A DNA stretch of 64,000 nt from Gossypium raimondii (GCF_025698545.1 NC_068566.1:47657192-47721191), one strand, 5' to 3'. Counted from the stretch's first letter, positions 45,554-58,900 are shown. The notes: generated by a model not told the origin, from the letters alone. Translations and numbers: made by a program.

Positions 45554-46653
45554 TAAAAATTTCAATTATTTAGTTTAAATTAATGTTGGATATCTAAACA
45601 ACATTTACCTATGTTGCTTATAAAGTATCATTTTAGTTTTGCTTAATACCTGGTTTGGTCCTTATATAATACATAAATTGTTATTAATTTTAGTATTTGA
45701 GAATATTTGAATTTGGTACTTATATTTGCATTTTGTTTATAATGTTACCTAAACCCATTTTTTGTTAAAATATTTATGTAGTAATAAAGAGTTAATAAAA
45801 ATTTGTTACGTGTCCAAAATGTCACCTCACCCCTAGATGGAAATTTGCTATTCAGGCTCCCTAAGTTTTTTTTTTAAAAAAAAACTTAAATTAATAAAGG
45901 TAAAATTACACTTTGCCCCCTAAAATTATAAAAATTTGATTTAATCCTTAAAAGTTATAAAGATATAAACTATAAAAAATTAAAATTTCATTCACCCCCT
46001 AAAAAATTATTCTAGCTTTGCCCCTGCTCAGAGCCGCATCATCAACAACAACTCATAATAAAGGAAAAATTATGATGATAGTAATTATATCCACTTATAA
46101 ATATAATTTCAACTACCTAGACATGTTTGGCTCACATTACATTTTAATTTATTAGGTCGTGGTTAGTAGTACATATTGTAATTACACTGGTACATAATTT
46201 AAATTACCTTGTTTAAGAATTATATAATGGTAAATCTTTCACATCGAGACACTATTAAGTGAGAGTTCATTCTCTACCTGTAGACTTTAGAATATGTTTT
46301 TAAAAGTATTAATTATTATTAAAATCATCAATAATACTTTAGAGTTCATCATATGTAATATATTAGTTCAAGAAAGTAGTCGACAATACGGTTACTAATA
46401 AAAATGATAAGAAAAGAAAGCATCATATGCAATTTTATCTAATTGCTCTAGTATTCTATATTTATTGGGATATTCCCTCTCTAACATTTGGCATACTCCA
46501 TATAATCATATGTTAGTCATTGACCAAGTTTGCTATCATCTGAATCTGTATCATTAAGATTATTAAGATATTCTTCTTCTACGTACTCTTCAAAGTTCAA
46601 GATATAGATTGTCCCAATTCCATAACAATGCCTAGAACTACCCATAACTCATG
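45554..46653. repeat. AT-rich region with dispersed repeat
   Basis: No gene seen. From 45897 to 46025 lies an inverted relative of the GGCAAAGC...GGGGG dispersed repeat (ACTTTGCCCCCTAAAATT ... CTAGCTTTGCCCCTG). Confidence 0.4.
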
Positions 46654-46815
46654 GGGGTGAGCAAAATTCGATTCGGCTCGAAAAAAAATTCAAAATTTGA
46701 ATTATTCGAATCGATTTAATCGAATCAACTTGAATGTTTTTTAAAAATTTTGAGTTTGAATTGAGTTGAGCTATCGAATTTGAATAACTCGAATAAACTG
46801 AATATCAAACTACCC
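46654..46815. repeat. GGGGTGAGCAAAATTCG-type element end
   Basis: It starts GGGGGTGAGCAAAATTCGAT and runs through AATTATTCGAATCGATTTAA and GAATTTGAATAACTCGAATA to ACTACCCCACC. The palindromic TCGAA-rich wording and terminal GGGGTGA/ACCCC suggest a short hAT-like derivative. No target duplication found. Confidence 0.4.
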
Positions 46816-48406
46816 CACCTCTAAACTATTATTCGAAGAGAGGTGAAAAGCATAAATTTATCTATTTAAAAACCGTATGATTGTGAGGAATTGAGTGAGT
46901 ACTTATCCGTCTATTGAGAGGAACCTATGTAGAGCAAATTATTGTGTAATCAAATCATTTTAATAGTCTATACTAAATTTTTATTGAGGAAAGTCATAGT
47001 TGGGAAAGCTCGTTCATTGCAATTGTATGGGAGTGAAGTTGCAACAAGTGTTAGGGAGATTGAGCTTAAATAACCTCTTATACTATAGAAATTATAATAA
47101 ATTACTCTTTAAGTGAATCTTGTAAACGTAAGATTGAATCTAAATTAACCAGTTAACTATATTCATTGTTTACTTTTTTTTAGTTGTAAGTTATTTCATT
47201 AAGTCGCAACTCATGATAAGGCAACAACACTTACATCAAGTGTAAGTGTTGTAGATATCTAGCCAAGAATATTCTAATGTCATGAAATAACCTTCTCAAG
47301 CACATGCTCCAAGAATTTATACTAACTATAAAGCTCGAGCTTTTTGACGGTAAAAGTGTTATGGAGGCTATTGTACTAGAAATTAGATTATATTTTATCT
47401 CTATTATTAAAAATAGTCCCTATACGTTAGATCAAAGAGCAATATGGTCTTTACTATTAAAATTTTTATCAATTCCTATTGTTAAAAAATGGTGTTGCTA
47501 ACAGAATAACTAAATAGTTATATGTGACATGTCACATGCACATCATTTTGACATACAAGGACCAATTTTAATTGTAAAATGAATAAAATTTTAACAAAAT
47601 AATCAAATAGTTGTATATGATATGGCACGTGTACTCTTTAATTCAAATGCAAGTGTAAATAAAATAAAATTAAAATTAAAACTTTATTAATCATTACGCC
47701 CAAATATTTTTGAAGACCCAAAATATTTTACACAAAATGGGTTTTAGCTAAAATTGAGATTTAAAAAAGCCCTAACATCATGTTGTAACTCACCATAAAC
47801 GGGTTTAACAAAAAAAAAATCAAATTAAAAGCCCAAAATGTTTAAAATCGATAAAATAGGCCACTAATTAAATGTGCTCAAGCATTCAATTTAATCCAAT
47901 CAACATGTAATTTTATGGGCTTTTGAGGCTTACTAAAGCAATTCCAAACTCAAAATAACTTATCATGTAATAATTTGAATTAGAAATATTTACGGGTTGG
48001 GTTGAGTCGACCTTAAGGATGATATTAACATATTTTATGCATTCTTAAACTTAGCCCGTCTTGAAATATAAGATTTGTCCAAGCCCATCTATATTTGTCA
48101 ATAATTAATCTAAACCCGTTTTAAACTTGTTTATATTATTTTTAAGCTTTCGGTATTGAATGTTCAAGTCGAACTCATATTTTAATCAGACTTAGTTTTT
48201 TCTAAGCTCATTTTCTGAGTCTAATATTTTTAATTAAATCTACTCAAATTTCAGACGAATCTTCGGGTAGCTCAACTTTATACACAGATCAAATTTAAAT
48301 GCTTAATACATACAACAAAAGCCTTGCCACAGCTCAAAGCCCATAAATTTCATTCAAACTCATATAGAATTTCGTTGTAAATGGGGAATATACATAGTAC
48401 ATATCA
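46816..48406. repeat. Intergenic with MITE and hAT-like remnants
   Basis: At 47349 a Mutator-type MITE begins (GGTAAAAGTGTTATGGAGG) and runs degraded to about 47640 without its right end. At 47995-48265 lies a broken GGGCC-type hAT derivative (GGGTTGGGTTGAGTCG, TTCGGGTAGCTCAAC). No gene seen. Confidence 0.5.
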
Positions 48407-51400
48407 TCACACTTTATTAAAGCTACCTCTCTCATCATCATTTTCATCTCCTTTTCCTTCAAGCTTAATACATTTGTACCATCTAGCACATGCTATATAA
48501 ACAACCAAATCGATGGTTGTTAAACCAGCCAATAAAAAATAAAACCTATCTAAATGACCCTTATTGAGATTCCCTGGTATCCAACCAGGCATATGATCTT
48601 CAGTTGAAATCTTCATCACCATTGTCACAAGCAAGCTACTAACATAGTTCCCTAATGATATTGATGTCATACATAGTGCACTTCCGAAGCTTTTTAACCC
48701 GTCGGGTGTTTGTGCGTTGAAGAACTCGAGCTGGCCGACGTACATGAATACCTCCGATGCGCCAATAAATGCGTATTGAGGGACTTGCCAAAATATACTC
48801 AAGGAGCTTGAGCCTTCACAATGGATACAATCTTTGTTAGCATACCTTAATCTATAGCATTCTACAATTCCAGCTGAAACCATTGCTAGTATCGCTATGA
48901 TGAGTCCGATTCCCATCCTTTGAAGCTCAGTGAGTCCTCGGGAACTCTTTTTTCGTAACCGGCTTACAACTGGATCGAGGATTCGTCGGTAAAGGAATAT
49001 GAACAACGCAACGCTGAGAATGTCGAAGCTAGACATGCTGGCGGGTGGGATACGGAAGTTCAAGACAATGACTTTCATTGCAGCGCCTTGCTCCACGAAG
49101 AGTGAGGCCATTTGTGTGAAGACAACAGAGTAGATTATGGTGCAAAGCCATATTGGGAGTAATCTTAGTATGCATTTAACTTCTTCAACTTGTGTAACAG
49201 GGCAAAGACGCCATGGTGTATAAATTCCCTTCTTTTGATCATCTATATCCCTTGTGCTTATGTATGCTGCTTTGTCCAAGAACCTATACACAAGATCAAA
49301 ATTTGAGCAGTCAAATTTGACCCGAACTTAAAGACCCGGTTCAATGAATTCGAACTCAACTCTACTTTATTTGATCCTAAAAAGTAAACAATCCTAATAC
49401 ACAAAAGTAATTTAAACCCCAAATGATCAAATAAGTAACCCGGAATGATTTGAATTTGAGTGTCAAACACAAATGATTCAAAACCGAAATGACCTAAATT
49501 GAAAACCTAAACCCAAATGATTGACCAAGTAACCTACTTGAAGGAAAAATAATCTAAACACAAAATGATCAAATAAGTAATTGAAAATAATTATTTAAAA
49601 TCAATTGTCAAATACAAATGATCTAAATTTGAAATGACTCAATTCGAAAAATTCAAACTTAAAATAAAATTTACTCGAACTCGAGTGTCAAACATAAATG
49701 AAAAAATATCCACAATGAAACCCAAAAAAATTCAACTCAAAAAACACTATTATAAACCCAAAATCGTAACCCAAAAACAGTTGAATTTGAAGATTGGATT
49801 ATGGTTAGATAATTACTTGAATTCATTGGTGTGGAGAATCTTTCTATTGCCATTGATAGAAGAATCATTTCCATCCACATCAAACAAACTATCAGCATCA
49901 AGTGGCATATCAATGTTGCATTTCTTTGTTGCAGCCACAAGGACTTGACTAAACCTTGATAGTGGGTTGCCACTTGGTTTGAAATGCCTGTACCTGGTGG
50001 TTCCAGCTAGGAACAAAACAAGTGCGGCCAAGGCAGAACCACTTGACACCCAAAATCCAAGTGCCCACAACCCTTCATCTTCAAAATACCCCAAAATGGT
50101 GTTGGAGAAAAGTGACCCAAGGTTCAAAGCTAAGTAAAAGTAGCTAAAAAAGGCAACCTTGGAGTGACCTTCTTTAAGGTCGTTTTCATCGAATTGATCA
50201 GCCCCAAATGTAGCAATGTTTGGTTGATACCCTCCATTCCCTAGAGCAACTAAGTAGATTGAGAGGTAAAACAGAGCTATCTCAAAGCCTGAATGTGACC
50301 CACATTTTGTTTCTTCATCTCCACACCCTTTTGGTTTAATCAAGAACAGGTATGATGATAGTGATAGTGACACCAATCCCTGCCATTTGAGGTTTTTCAA
50401 GGAATATATTTATATAAATAATTAGGAATCATGTAGGTGCAATATTTGGATAATTCCATTTTAACACATTATATTAATTAGTCTTTTTGTCAGCTTAGGT
50501 GGTAATTTAAGTATTAAATGTCGGTATTATGTGGAATATGTGTAAAATACAGATCAAATTATAAACATTGTGTAATTATTGTATAAACATATTTGATTTG
50601 ATACGTTAAAAACATAATTAATGGAAGATTAAATTTTTTATCTTTCCTATCATTTTATATCCAATTTGTTCATGTCGTAAATTACAATTTGATCGGTTCA
50701 AAGTCAGTATTTTAATCTCCAAAAGTTACACTTTGATCTCAAAAGAAAATATAATTCAATTCTATCTCCTAAAGTAATTTCCAACTTTAACCCTATTTGT
50801 GTTTTAAGGAATTTTTACGTCATATTTAAACTAATATTTTATATCAGCTAATGACTAAACTGATAAAAGAACACAAAATATCATTTTTAAATTTAGATTA
50901 TAGGTGGACTAAACTCTTGTCAAAATGCAAATATCCCATTTTTTTTGTAGAATAAGAAGAGTTAACTTACAATAACAAAGATGACTTGAAAGATGGCACA
51001 AGTTTTGTATCTTCCCCAATAGGAATCACTGAGGAAAGCACCAACAAGAGAGAAAATGTAGACAGTGCCTGTCCATTTGCTGACATTGTTAGCAGCATCA
51101 GCATTGTTTTGGCCCAACACTCTTGTGAGGAACAGCACCAAATTCACCCCTACTCCAAAGAAAGCTAGGGTTGCTAGCCCTTGGTTCACTGCTCAATTTA
51201 TTAACCCAAAAACATCAATAAACTATATGTGCAAGAGAAAAAGAAAAAAAAGATGATAAAATAGAAGATTTTTCCATTGGCTTTCACGTTAAGATCACGT
51301 TTAGCAACTGAAAAAGAACATGCAAATTATTCTCTGCACTCTGCAGAAAAGGAATAATGGAGGACACGTGGCAAGAACCCAAGTCATGCAAAATCACAAA

Positions 51401-52061
51401 GGGGTGTTGTTTACGTGTTATGAATGTCTTTTTTCCCTTAATAGAATGTTCTCTCCTCTCATAATTTCTGTTCATTTCCTTTTCCTTTCTACTAAACTCA
51501 GAGATTTGCGCCAACTGAAGATTTGAATATAATGAAAAAACTCATAGTAAATGATATATATATATATATATATATAAGTGTGTGTGTGTGTAGAAGTATA
51601 GATGGTGATATATATGGATTCTGGACCCATGTATCCAAGTTTATGAGATCAGAAGCTGTTCTATATGATCTTTGGATAGTGACACACTGCCTTACTGTTA
51701 TTTACTGGTATTAAGTACAATGAAAAAGGCTAAAGCTAATCTAAGGATATATACATATTGTGTGTGTGTATATATATATGGAGAGCTTACAGAGAATGAT
51801 AATTCCAGCAGTCCATTGTCCAGATTTTGCTTTTATAGCAGGTTGGCCATGCCAATCAATAGTTCCATCTTTAGTGCATGCTTCTTCTTGTTCCTCTTTG
51901 AACTCCACCTGTTTTATTGTTATAATGATATTGATTAACATTTGCATGTAAATCCATCCACCATGTCTTTTGTATAAGCTAATGATGATATATAGTAAGA
52001 AAAATAAAGTTTATAAGGCTGAGGTTACACTGACCTCTTTACAGACCTCTGAGCAAGCCAT
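48407..52061 (-). CDS. NPF7.3: NPF7.3/NRT1.5 nitrate/potassium transporter
   Basis: Plasma-membrane transporter of the NRT1/PTR family; Arabidopsis NPF7.3 loads nitrate into root xylem and was also reported as a K+/H+ antiporter. Exons: 52061-52035, 51908-51791, 51188-50971, 50379-49817, 49283-48407; the frame closes at 600 residues. The start MACSEVCKE and GTIDWHGQPAIKAKSGQW lead into TM1. Family marks are TRVLGQNNADAANNVSKWTG, SLVGAFLSDSYWGRYKTC, GGYQPNIATFGADQFDE, FSYFYLALNLGSLFSNT and SLFVEQGAAM. The C-terminal half carries FMYVGQLEFFNAQTPDGLKS and STEDHMPGWIP. At the TM1 site where most NPF members have ExxER, this protein reads LLNQGLATLAF, so the proton-coupling motif is absent. Intron 4 holds a degenerate repeat array. 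The large cytosolic loop is in exons 4-5. Confidence 0.95.
49304..49790. repeat. AAATGATC-type degenerate array in NPF7.3 intron 4
   Basis: Nearly the whole intron is made of variants of CAAATGATC-AA, AAGTAACC and GAAATGACCTAAATTG, for example at 49424, 49470, 49505, 49567 and 49618. The reverse complement of the same wording forms the array at 61150-61900. Confidence 0.65.
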
Positions 52062-52600
52062 TTATGTTGAAAAAGATAGAGAAATTTTTGTGGTGTAATG
52101 TAGAAGATGAAAGCCAATATGATCACACAGGGAGGAGAGAGTTTTGGAGAAGAAGGAGAAGAGAGGGAGGTGAATAAATAGAAGTGGTGAAGGTGATTTC
52201 AACGGTGGAGATTTTGCGTGGAAAAACAAAAAGGGGAATGCCCATATGGCCAAATCATCAAAGAGAAAAATATATATTATACTATATTATATATTATAAG
52301 ATTATATGCAACATGTTTGGATTGAGAAAGTGATGGGTTTTGGGGTGGTTTAGGGGATGAAGAATATGGGATTTCTTTTGGGGTCCCTCTCCAATATCCA
52401 TGGTGTGTCTCTCGTTGGGTTTTATTTGATATTGACAACAGATTTGAGACACTTGAAATTCTTCACTTGTTTCCAAGAATTTAATTGGTTTACTAGTAAA
52501 TTCCTTGGGTAGCTTGTTAGGTATGCCTGTTTATATTTAGTATATCTATATCTGTACAAGCTAAAGGTTAATCTGAAATTTGAGAATGTTTGAATAAAAA
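52062..52600 (-). promoter_or_regulatory. NPF7.3 leader and upstream region
   Basis: On the minus strand a CT-rich leader (CTCCTTCTTCTCC near 52150) precedes the ATG, and CTATTTATTCACC near 52172 is a possible TATA-like site. Nothing else recognisable up to 52600. Confidence 0.35.
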
Positions 52601-52639
52601 CATTAAATTAGAAAAATGAGTTTAGATAAAAAGAAAAAA

Positions 52640-53093
52640 ATTAAACTCGTTTAAAATATGGGCCGGGCTCAAGTTTGAATATTCAAGGTCCGAGCCTAAC
52701 CCAGTCTGACCTGTTTTATGTTATATTATTTTTATATATTATGTAATTCATAAAACATAAAAATTAAATACATAGTAGCTAGTATAAAATACTATTACTA
52801 TGATGTAAGCATTAAAATGGTTAATGTGACTATATATAAAATTATAATAAATAAAAATATATAAAATTATTAAATATTAAATTAAAAATAATATAAATAT
52901 ATATTTAAAATTTTTAAAAAATAATATGCAGACTTAAAATGGGCTTAGGTTAGCCATTTACAAATATAGACAAACTTGGGCGAAATTTTAGGCTCATATT
53001 TTGGTCAGGGCGAGCTTCGGCAAGTATAAAGTGTGTTAATATCATGTATAGGCTAAGAAAAAACCTGTCCCGGCCCGACCCATGAACATCTTT
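52640..53093. repeat. Truncated GGGCC-type hAT derivative
   Basis: Contains ATGGGCCGGGCTCAAGTTTG, CCGAGCCTAACCCAGTCTG and, at the right, GTCCCGGCCCGACCCATGAA. The right end ACATCTTTA resembles the hAT element's terminus, but the left end is lost, so borders are approximate. Confidence 0.55.
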
Positions 53094-53143
53094 ATTGCCA
53101 GGTTAGTCTTTAATGGATTAAAATGCATGTATGACAACACCTC

Positions 53144-53512
53144 AAGTAAAAGTATCATGGAGGACTTTAGATTAGGAGTTAAATTACATTTGGCCCCATT
53201 TGCACAAAAACTGGGTAAAATAGTCGTTATACGCTAGATCAAAGAGCAAATTGGTTCTTTTGTTAAAATTACATATGGTTAAAAATCGGTCCTTGTATTT
53301 TAGCATGAGGTACAAGTAGCACGCCACGTGACACTTTTTGGTTGTTCTATCAACTACACAAATTTTTAATAGTACAAATGGATAAAATTTTTAACTGAAA
53401 TGACCAGTTTGCTCTTTAATCAAGTGTACATGGACTAATTTGGTCATTTTTTAAGTAGTGAGGGCAAAATTCAATCTAACTCCTACTACATAGCCTCTAT
53501 AATACTTTTACC
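53144..53512. mobile_element. 369-bp Mutator-type MITE, intergenic copy
   Basis: Same family and, by my borders, same length as the copy at 29336-29704: left AAGTAAAAGTATCATGGAGG, right (reverse complement) GGTAAAAGTATTATAGAGGC, with TTACATTTGGCCCC and GGGCAAAATTCAATCT inside. Flanks CAACACCTC (53135-53143) and CAACAACTC (53513-53521) match at eight of nine positions. Confidence 0.8.
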
Positions 53513-53519
53513 CAACAAC

Positions 53520-53627
53520 TCATAACAGGACTTGGAGACCCACACATTTAACTGCACATCGTAGGTCTCATATCTGGGTACTCTAGACCTAAGATCTCTA
53601 CCTTTGCCAACTATGTCAAAACCTATA
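53520..53627 (-). repeat. tRNA-derived SINE, family 2, copy 2
   Basis: On the minus strand: GACATAGTTGGCAAAGGTAG (A-box region), ACCCAGATATGAGACCTACG (B-box region), GTGGGTCTCCAAGTCCTG. It matches the APRR2-intron copy at 37973-38090 segment by segment. Confidence 0.65.
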
Positions 53628-56600
53628 ATAATTCTGATTTTCATAGAATTAAAAAAAGCATTAAATATTTAAATAACAATATGATGTAATAATGTAAGGT
53701 TAAGATTGAAAACTAGAATACATTAACTTAATTAATTATAAGTTGCTAGCTAGGTTTTACATGTTTTATTCGACATTGATATTTGTGGACACTGTCACCC
53801 ACATGCACGTACGTTGTAAGATGAACAACAAAAAGACATTAATTATGTCGGTTTTTGCTTAAAGTTCACTTATAAAAATAAAATTTATAAATAAACCCTC
53901 GTGGCAAGTCCTTTAAAAATTATAGACCACATCAACATTGGAAGAATTAAAAGAAATAAGTTATTTAGATTTTGTACGATTATAATTAGGTTTCAAATCT
54001 TCCATTTCCCCTCTTTGGATATTTCATATTAAAAAAAAAAAACAATTTATCCGAGCTAGATCCCGTGTTGATTTTATCTTTGTACTAAAAGTTAGATTAT
54101 ATTTTCCACATATGTAAAATCGATAGTAAATTAATCATTCATTAAAAATCTATCCTTATCTACTATTAAAACACGTCTCATTTTTGATTATTTTATTAAT
54201 CGTGTCGGTTTTCAACAGAGAAATGAATAAATTTTTTAATCTAATGTCCAGAGGCTAATTTATGTGTTTTTGAATAACAAAACACATAATCCAACACCTA
54301 GTAAAAAGAATTGTCTAATAGTTTTGCTAAAATTATTACACAAGACCTAACATCCCTAATTTTCCACATCTATCAACACAAAAGGAAAATAGAAAAGAGA
54401 CAAAATTATTTTAATGATAAATTTGTTCAAATTAATGTGTGGGGGCACCATTATCAGCATTAAAAAATATGTCATAATTTAGGCCATGGTACTCCATTAT
54501 TTGTATCTCATTGTTAATTAATTTGTAAAAATAAATAAATAAATAATTTTTTTTTTGTTCTCAAAGTTGAAACACCAATCCACCTACACCGTAGGTAAAA
54601 ATATAATAATAATAAAAAAGTTATTTTCCCTAGGAGAGTTGATATGGCAATTGGCAAAAGGCAAAAAAGAATTTTATGATAGTGAAATGCAATAGCTCGT
54701 ATTCTCTGACTTCTGTCCCCATGGCACTAACTTATCAATGACGTCCAAACCTAAAATCCTGTTCTAATTTTTGTAATAATAAATTATTAATAATATGTAT
54801 ACAAAGAGTGGCTTATCATCCTCATCCATGCCCATACCCCATTTCTTCACCTTAATTTTATAATATTAATATATTTTAAAGAGTAACGTTGTATACAATA
54901 GTATAAGATTCATTGTATTCTTTAAGGAAGATACAAGTTCGTCTTTGAAGATGACATTATAGGAAAGAATAATCACGAATCTCGAATATAAATCGTAAAA
55001 TAAACATGGAGAATCCCAATTAGAAATTAATAGATTTAAGAAGCTTAATACTTGTTTTGGCTTTTATATTATAGTGAAGTTTCTAATTAGATCCTTTTAC
55101 TATTTTTTTAAAATAATTTTGTAGACTTTGTTTTTATTCTGTCCATCATGTTAACCCGCTGATCGTTTTTGTTAAAAAAATCCCGTGTGACTGTTTAAGC
55201 CAATAAAATGCGAACACAAAGACAATAGTAAAAGGGCCAAAATGAAAATTTCATTATAATATACAAGGACCAAAATATGTATTAAGCCTATTGTCCACCG
55301 GTGAACATGTGAGATTTTTTTATGGAAATAGTTAAGGGGTTAATATGATTAACGGAGGACCAAAACGAAAATTTTACGATAATAAAAATGTCAAAACATG
55401 TATTAAATCTATTTAAAAATATATTTAAGTCTAAATTATTGCCAATGAGACAATGTTTTAATAGTAAGATTGAGGTTTTGGAAAATATGAGATCTTATAT
55501 TTTGATTTCATCTTGTAAATTATTCGTGGATTCTCAATTTAGATTTATTATGCTTCAAGTTACGTAATGTGTGAGTTATATCGGGATTCGTTCTAATATA
55601 AATATGAATATGTTTTAATTATGAATTGATTGTATTTTGTAATATTGATTTGAATTATGTTGTTTGTAATTGTAATGGGATTAAACTTACATAATTAAAA
55701 AAACATAATATCAAATTTAGCCTTTAACATTTACATCTTTTGTCAATTTGACCCTTATTCTTATTTTGAGCTAAATTGAACCCCCAACCTTTTCAAAAGA
55801 GTTGCATTGTTACTTTTTTAACAGAAATACTGACTAAAATATTAGATTTTTAAAAATTGCAACCCGTACGACAATTCTCATCAACTCCATGTTTTTTTGA
55901 ATTTTTATGAACCTTTTATAACTTTTCTTTTGCGAATTTTGATTTTTTTTATTTTTTAAATTACTTACTAACGTGTCATATAAAACAAATAGTTGCCATT
56001 TTAGCTTTGATTGATGTTTAAGTAATTATTTCGTTAAAAGAACGATTTGACTCATTTTAAAACAAATTGAAAAAAATGTAAATATAGAGAACTAAATTTA
56101 ATATTATACCTTTAAAAAAACTTCAAATTAACATTTAAAAAAGTCAAAATAAGTGATCTACTTCCCTTCCAACACAAGAGTCAGATTCCACTTATATTCT
56201 TTTAAAATTCTAAAAAAACCATCAACTTCAGTACCAAATTTATAGGAATAATACCCATTTCATATTAGGGATTTGAATGATTCATCATAAGTTGGTATTT
56301 TGAGGCAGACAGTTACCTGATTTAGTCCATGTATGCTGATCACCATTTTTCTAAATTATCTTTAATTTTCAGCTTTTATGGAAAGGAAAATCTTTCCTTT
56401 ATTTAACCACAACCAAAAGCCATCCATTATTTTATATGAGATTATATATAGAGAGAGTTTTGGATCTTAAACTTCAATCATGTTTTCTTTTTTGATATGT
56501 GTTGTTGATTTTTTTTTTATAGTGGGATTATGTCATTGATATCCATGAACATAAAGGAAATAAACTTTGTTGAACTTGTGGGTAATATTTGATTTCATTT

Positions 56601-56818
56601 GCATGATGGAAATTAGATCATGATGGTGGGGTATTTATAAACAAAAAACGAATCACTAATATTATAATCTTCCTCGAGATGGATAATGTCTCTTTGCCAC
56701 TAGCTGGGAACAATGGCCTAACCTATTAGGTCCTTTTTCAAAAATTGTAATGTTGCATGCTCAAGCTAAAAGTCTCTGAATCGTCAATTTATCAGTTCAT
56801 CATATGTATCTTAAGGTG
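53628..56818. other. Intergenic, no gene seen
   Basis: Long AT-rich stretch with only random short frames. Some phrases (ACAAGGACCAAAATATGTAT, CCAAAACGAAAATTTTACGA near 55240-55380) look like decayed MITE or LTR DNA, but no borders can be set. Confidence 0.45.
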
Positions 56819-56945
56819 AGTTTCGATGGACGGTGCATTTATTTGTGGTTAGTATAAAAACAGCGGTGATGGTGAGATTAGATACTATAACGAGAGATAA
56901 AAAGTAAGCTAAAAGTACATCATTGCTCATCTAAGTCCACTCTTA
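56819..56945. mobile_element. Short MITE (about 127 bp), copy 1
   Basis: Left GTTTCGATGGACGGTGCATT, middle GTATAAAAACAGCGGTGATG and AGATTAGATACTATAACGAG, right (reverse complement) GTGGACTTAGATGAGCAATG. The same segments in the reverse orientation form the copy at 59930-60062. Confidence 0.65.
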
Positions 56946-57473
56946 ATCAATACAATCTTTTCCATTCACAAGACTCGTAAGCAACCTTTATTCTATTTGT
57001 TAGGATCTAATATCCTTAGTGTAGTGATACCATCAAATATATTAATAATTTTGCAAAAGATTGGTTCAATAAAATTTCATTATTTACATTGATATATTTT
57101 TTGTATAATATCAATGGTTTTTGCATAAAGCAAAATGTAAGAAAAATTAACTGATTATCTAATGTTTAACTAATATTAAGTTGCGTTATATGATTGGATC
57201 ATAATGCAAGAAAATAATTTATATCAATAGATAATCTAAACGAGTCATATTCTGATCGAAATTGAACAAATTGATTAAAAAACTATTATATTGTTTATCA
57301 AGTCCTAAGCAACAACTCCCCTTATCAACAACATATATCTACGCCCCTTTTATTCATGGGAACTCCTTTCGATCAAGGTCTTGTATATAGTAAAAGACTT
57401 CAAGGTTCTACTATTTGATGTGATGAAGCTAAGTATTCAAGAAATTAAGCTCCTTTTGAATGGCATTCAGAGA
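56946..57473. other. Intergenic, no gene seen
   Basis: AT-rich; no recognisable feature. Confidence 0.4.
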
Positions 57474-57746
57474 CTATATTGGAGAAGTTGTGAGCACATC
57501 ATGCAACTCAAATTTCCCATGATTCTCACTTGGTTTCGCTAGTGCAAATGGTGGTATTACGTCATTAACATGACTTCCAACAAAGAACTTGACAAAATAT
57601 TTCAGCTCATGTGAAAGAGTCGTCAAATAGTCTTTAATAGTTGTGACTTTCTTTTGGCTTCCCATTACTTGATAAATTAGAGAAGGAAATGGCAAATCAT
57701 GCAACTGCGGATTTTGACAATCTTCCTTATTTTTTCTCTTTCTCAC
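57474..57746 (-). other. Unidentified 90-residue open frame, possibly transposon-derived
   Basis: The minus strand has an open frame with LHDLPFPSLIYQVMGSQKKV, which vaguely recalls the conserved core of plant retrotransposon gag-neighbour proteins. It has no splice context, no promoter that I can see and no clear relative, and I do not assign a function. Confidence 0.25.
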
Positions 57747-58900
57747 TCATAAGAACGATGTTGTGATTGAGGTTATAACAGTCAAAATTCTTATCAAAGT
57801 TGGTCATTCAATAGGCAGATAATGTTCACGGTTCAATCTACATGCTTTAAAAATGATTTGCATCAAAATTAATCATACAATATTAATATTTTAAAGATTA
57901 ATTAAAATATTTTGAAGTTTAAAAAAAATTAAAATTTAGGTTTTAATTTGGAAGGATATGAGGAAGATATTTCGACCACTAAAGTGAGCGCATGCAATAT
58001 CGTTTATTTGAATACAGCTTGCACCATAAAGCTATAAACATTATCACTGTTATATATACATATATTATATAATATAAGTATGAATATGACTCCTATGTTT
58101 GCTTTAAAGTTAACAAATAATATAGCTGACTTGACTTAGCCACTTGGATGGAGGTTTCGTATGCATGATTTCAGGCTTGAAATTAATGTATTATTATTTA
58201 GCTCATACCACACTATAAACAAATAGACATGATTGATATCATACCCTAATTTTTAAGGTAGTAAACAAAGTGTAATTACATCGTAATTCCTATATTATGT
58301 TTAGTAATATAAATTGTAATTACATAGCTACATAATTCATATTTTAAAAATACTAATTACTATAAAAATTATTAGTTTGATAAAATAATTTTTAAACAAG
58401 TAACAAAAATTAAAATCAAATCGCCATATGTATTATGTATTATGAAGTGTTCTAATTACACTTAGGATCTATTAATTACAATGGTTGCTCAAACATGTCA
58501 ACTTATGTAATTACAAATAATTACACTCAAATTCAATTACTAAACGGTTTTCTAATCTCTAAAAAACCTGTCCTAATAATTTTGTTCGATAGTTATGGTT
58601 AAAACAATCACAATTAAAAAAAAATTATTTATTAGTAATAAGTGAAAGCAGCTTAAATCAAAGGTGAAAGGAAAAATGCACTCTAAACTACATTCTCTTA
58701 ATTATTATAATAACAACATTGTTAACTGAATTAAGACTCAATTTACAAAATTACATCCAGGGCGCAACATTGATATTTGGCATCATAGTCTTGTTACCCA
58801 AGGGGTTGTTGATGGCGCCTTGATGTCACGGCGTCCCTTTGCCCCTACCTCCTGTTTTCATGCCACGACCTTGGAATTCATGCCAAGATACCACGTAATA
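57747..58900. other. Intergenic, no gene seen
   Basis: AT-rich. Between 58270 and 58560 the phrase GTAATTACA recurs in both orientations, perhaps an old DNA-transposon derivative. No borders found. Confidence 0.4.
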
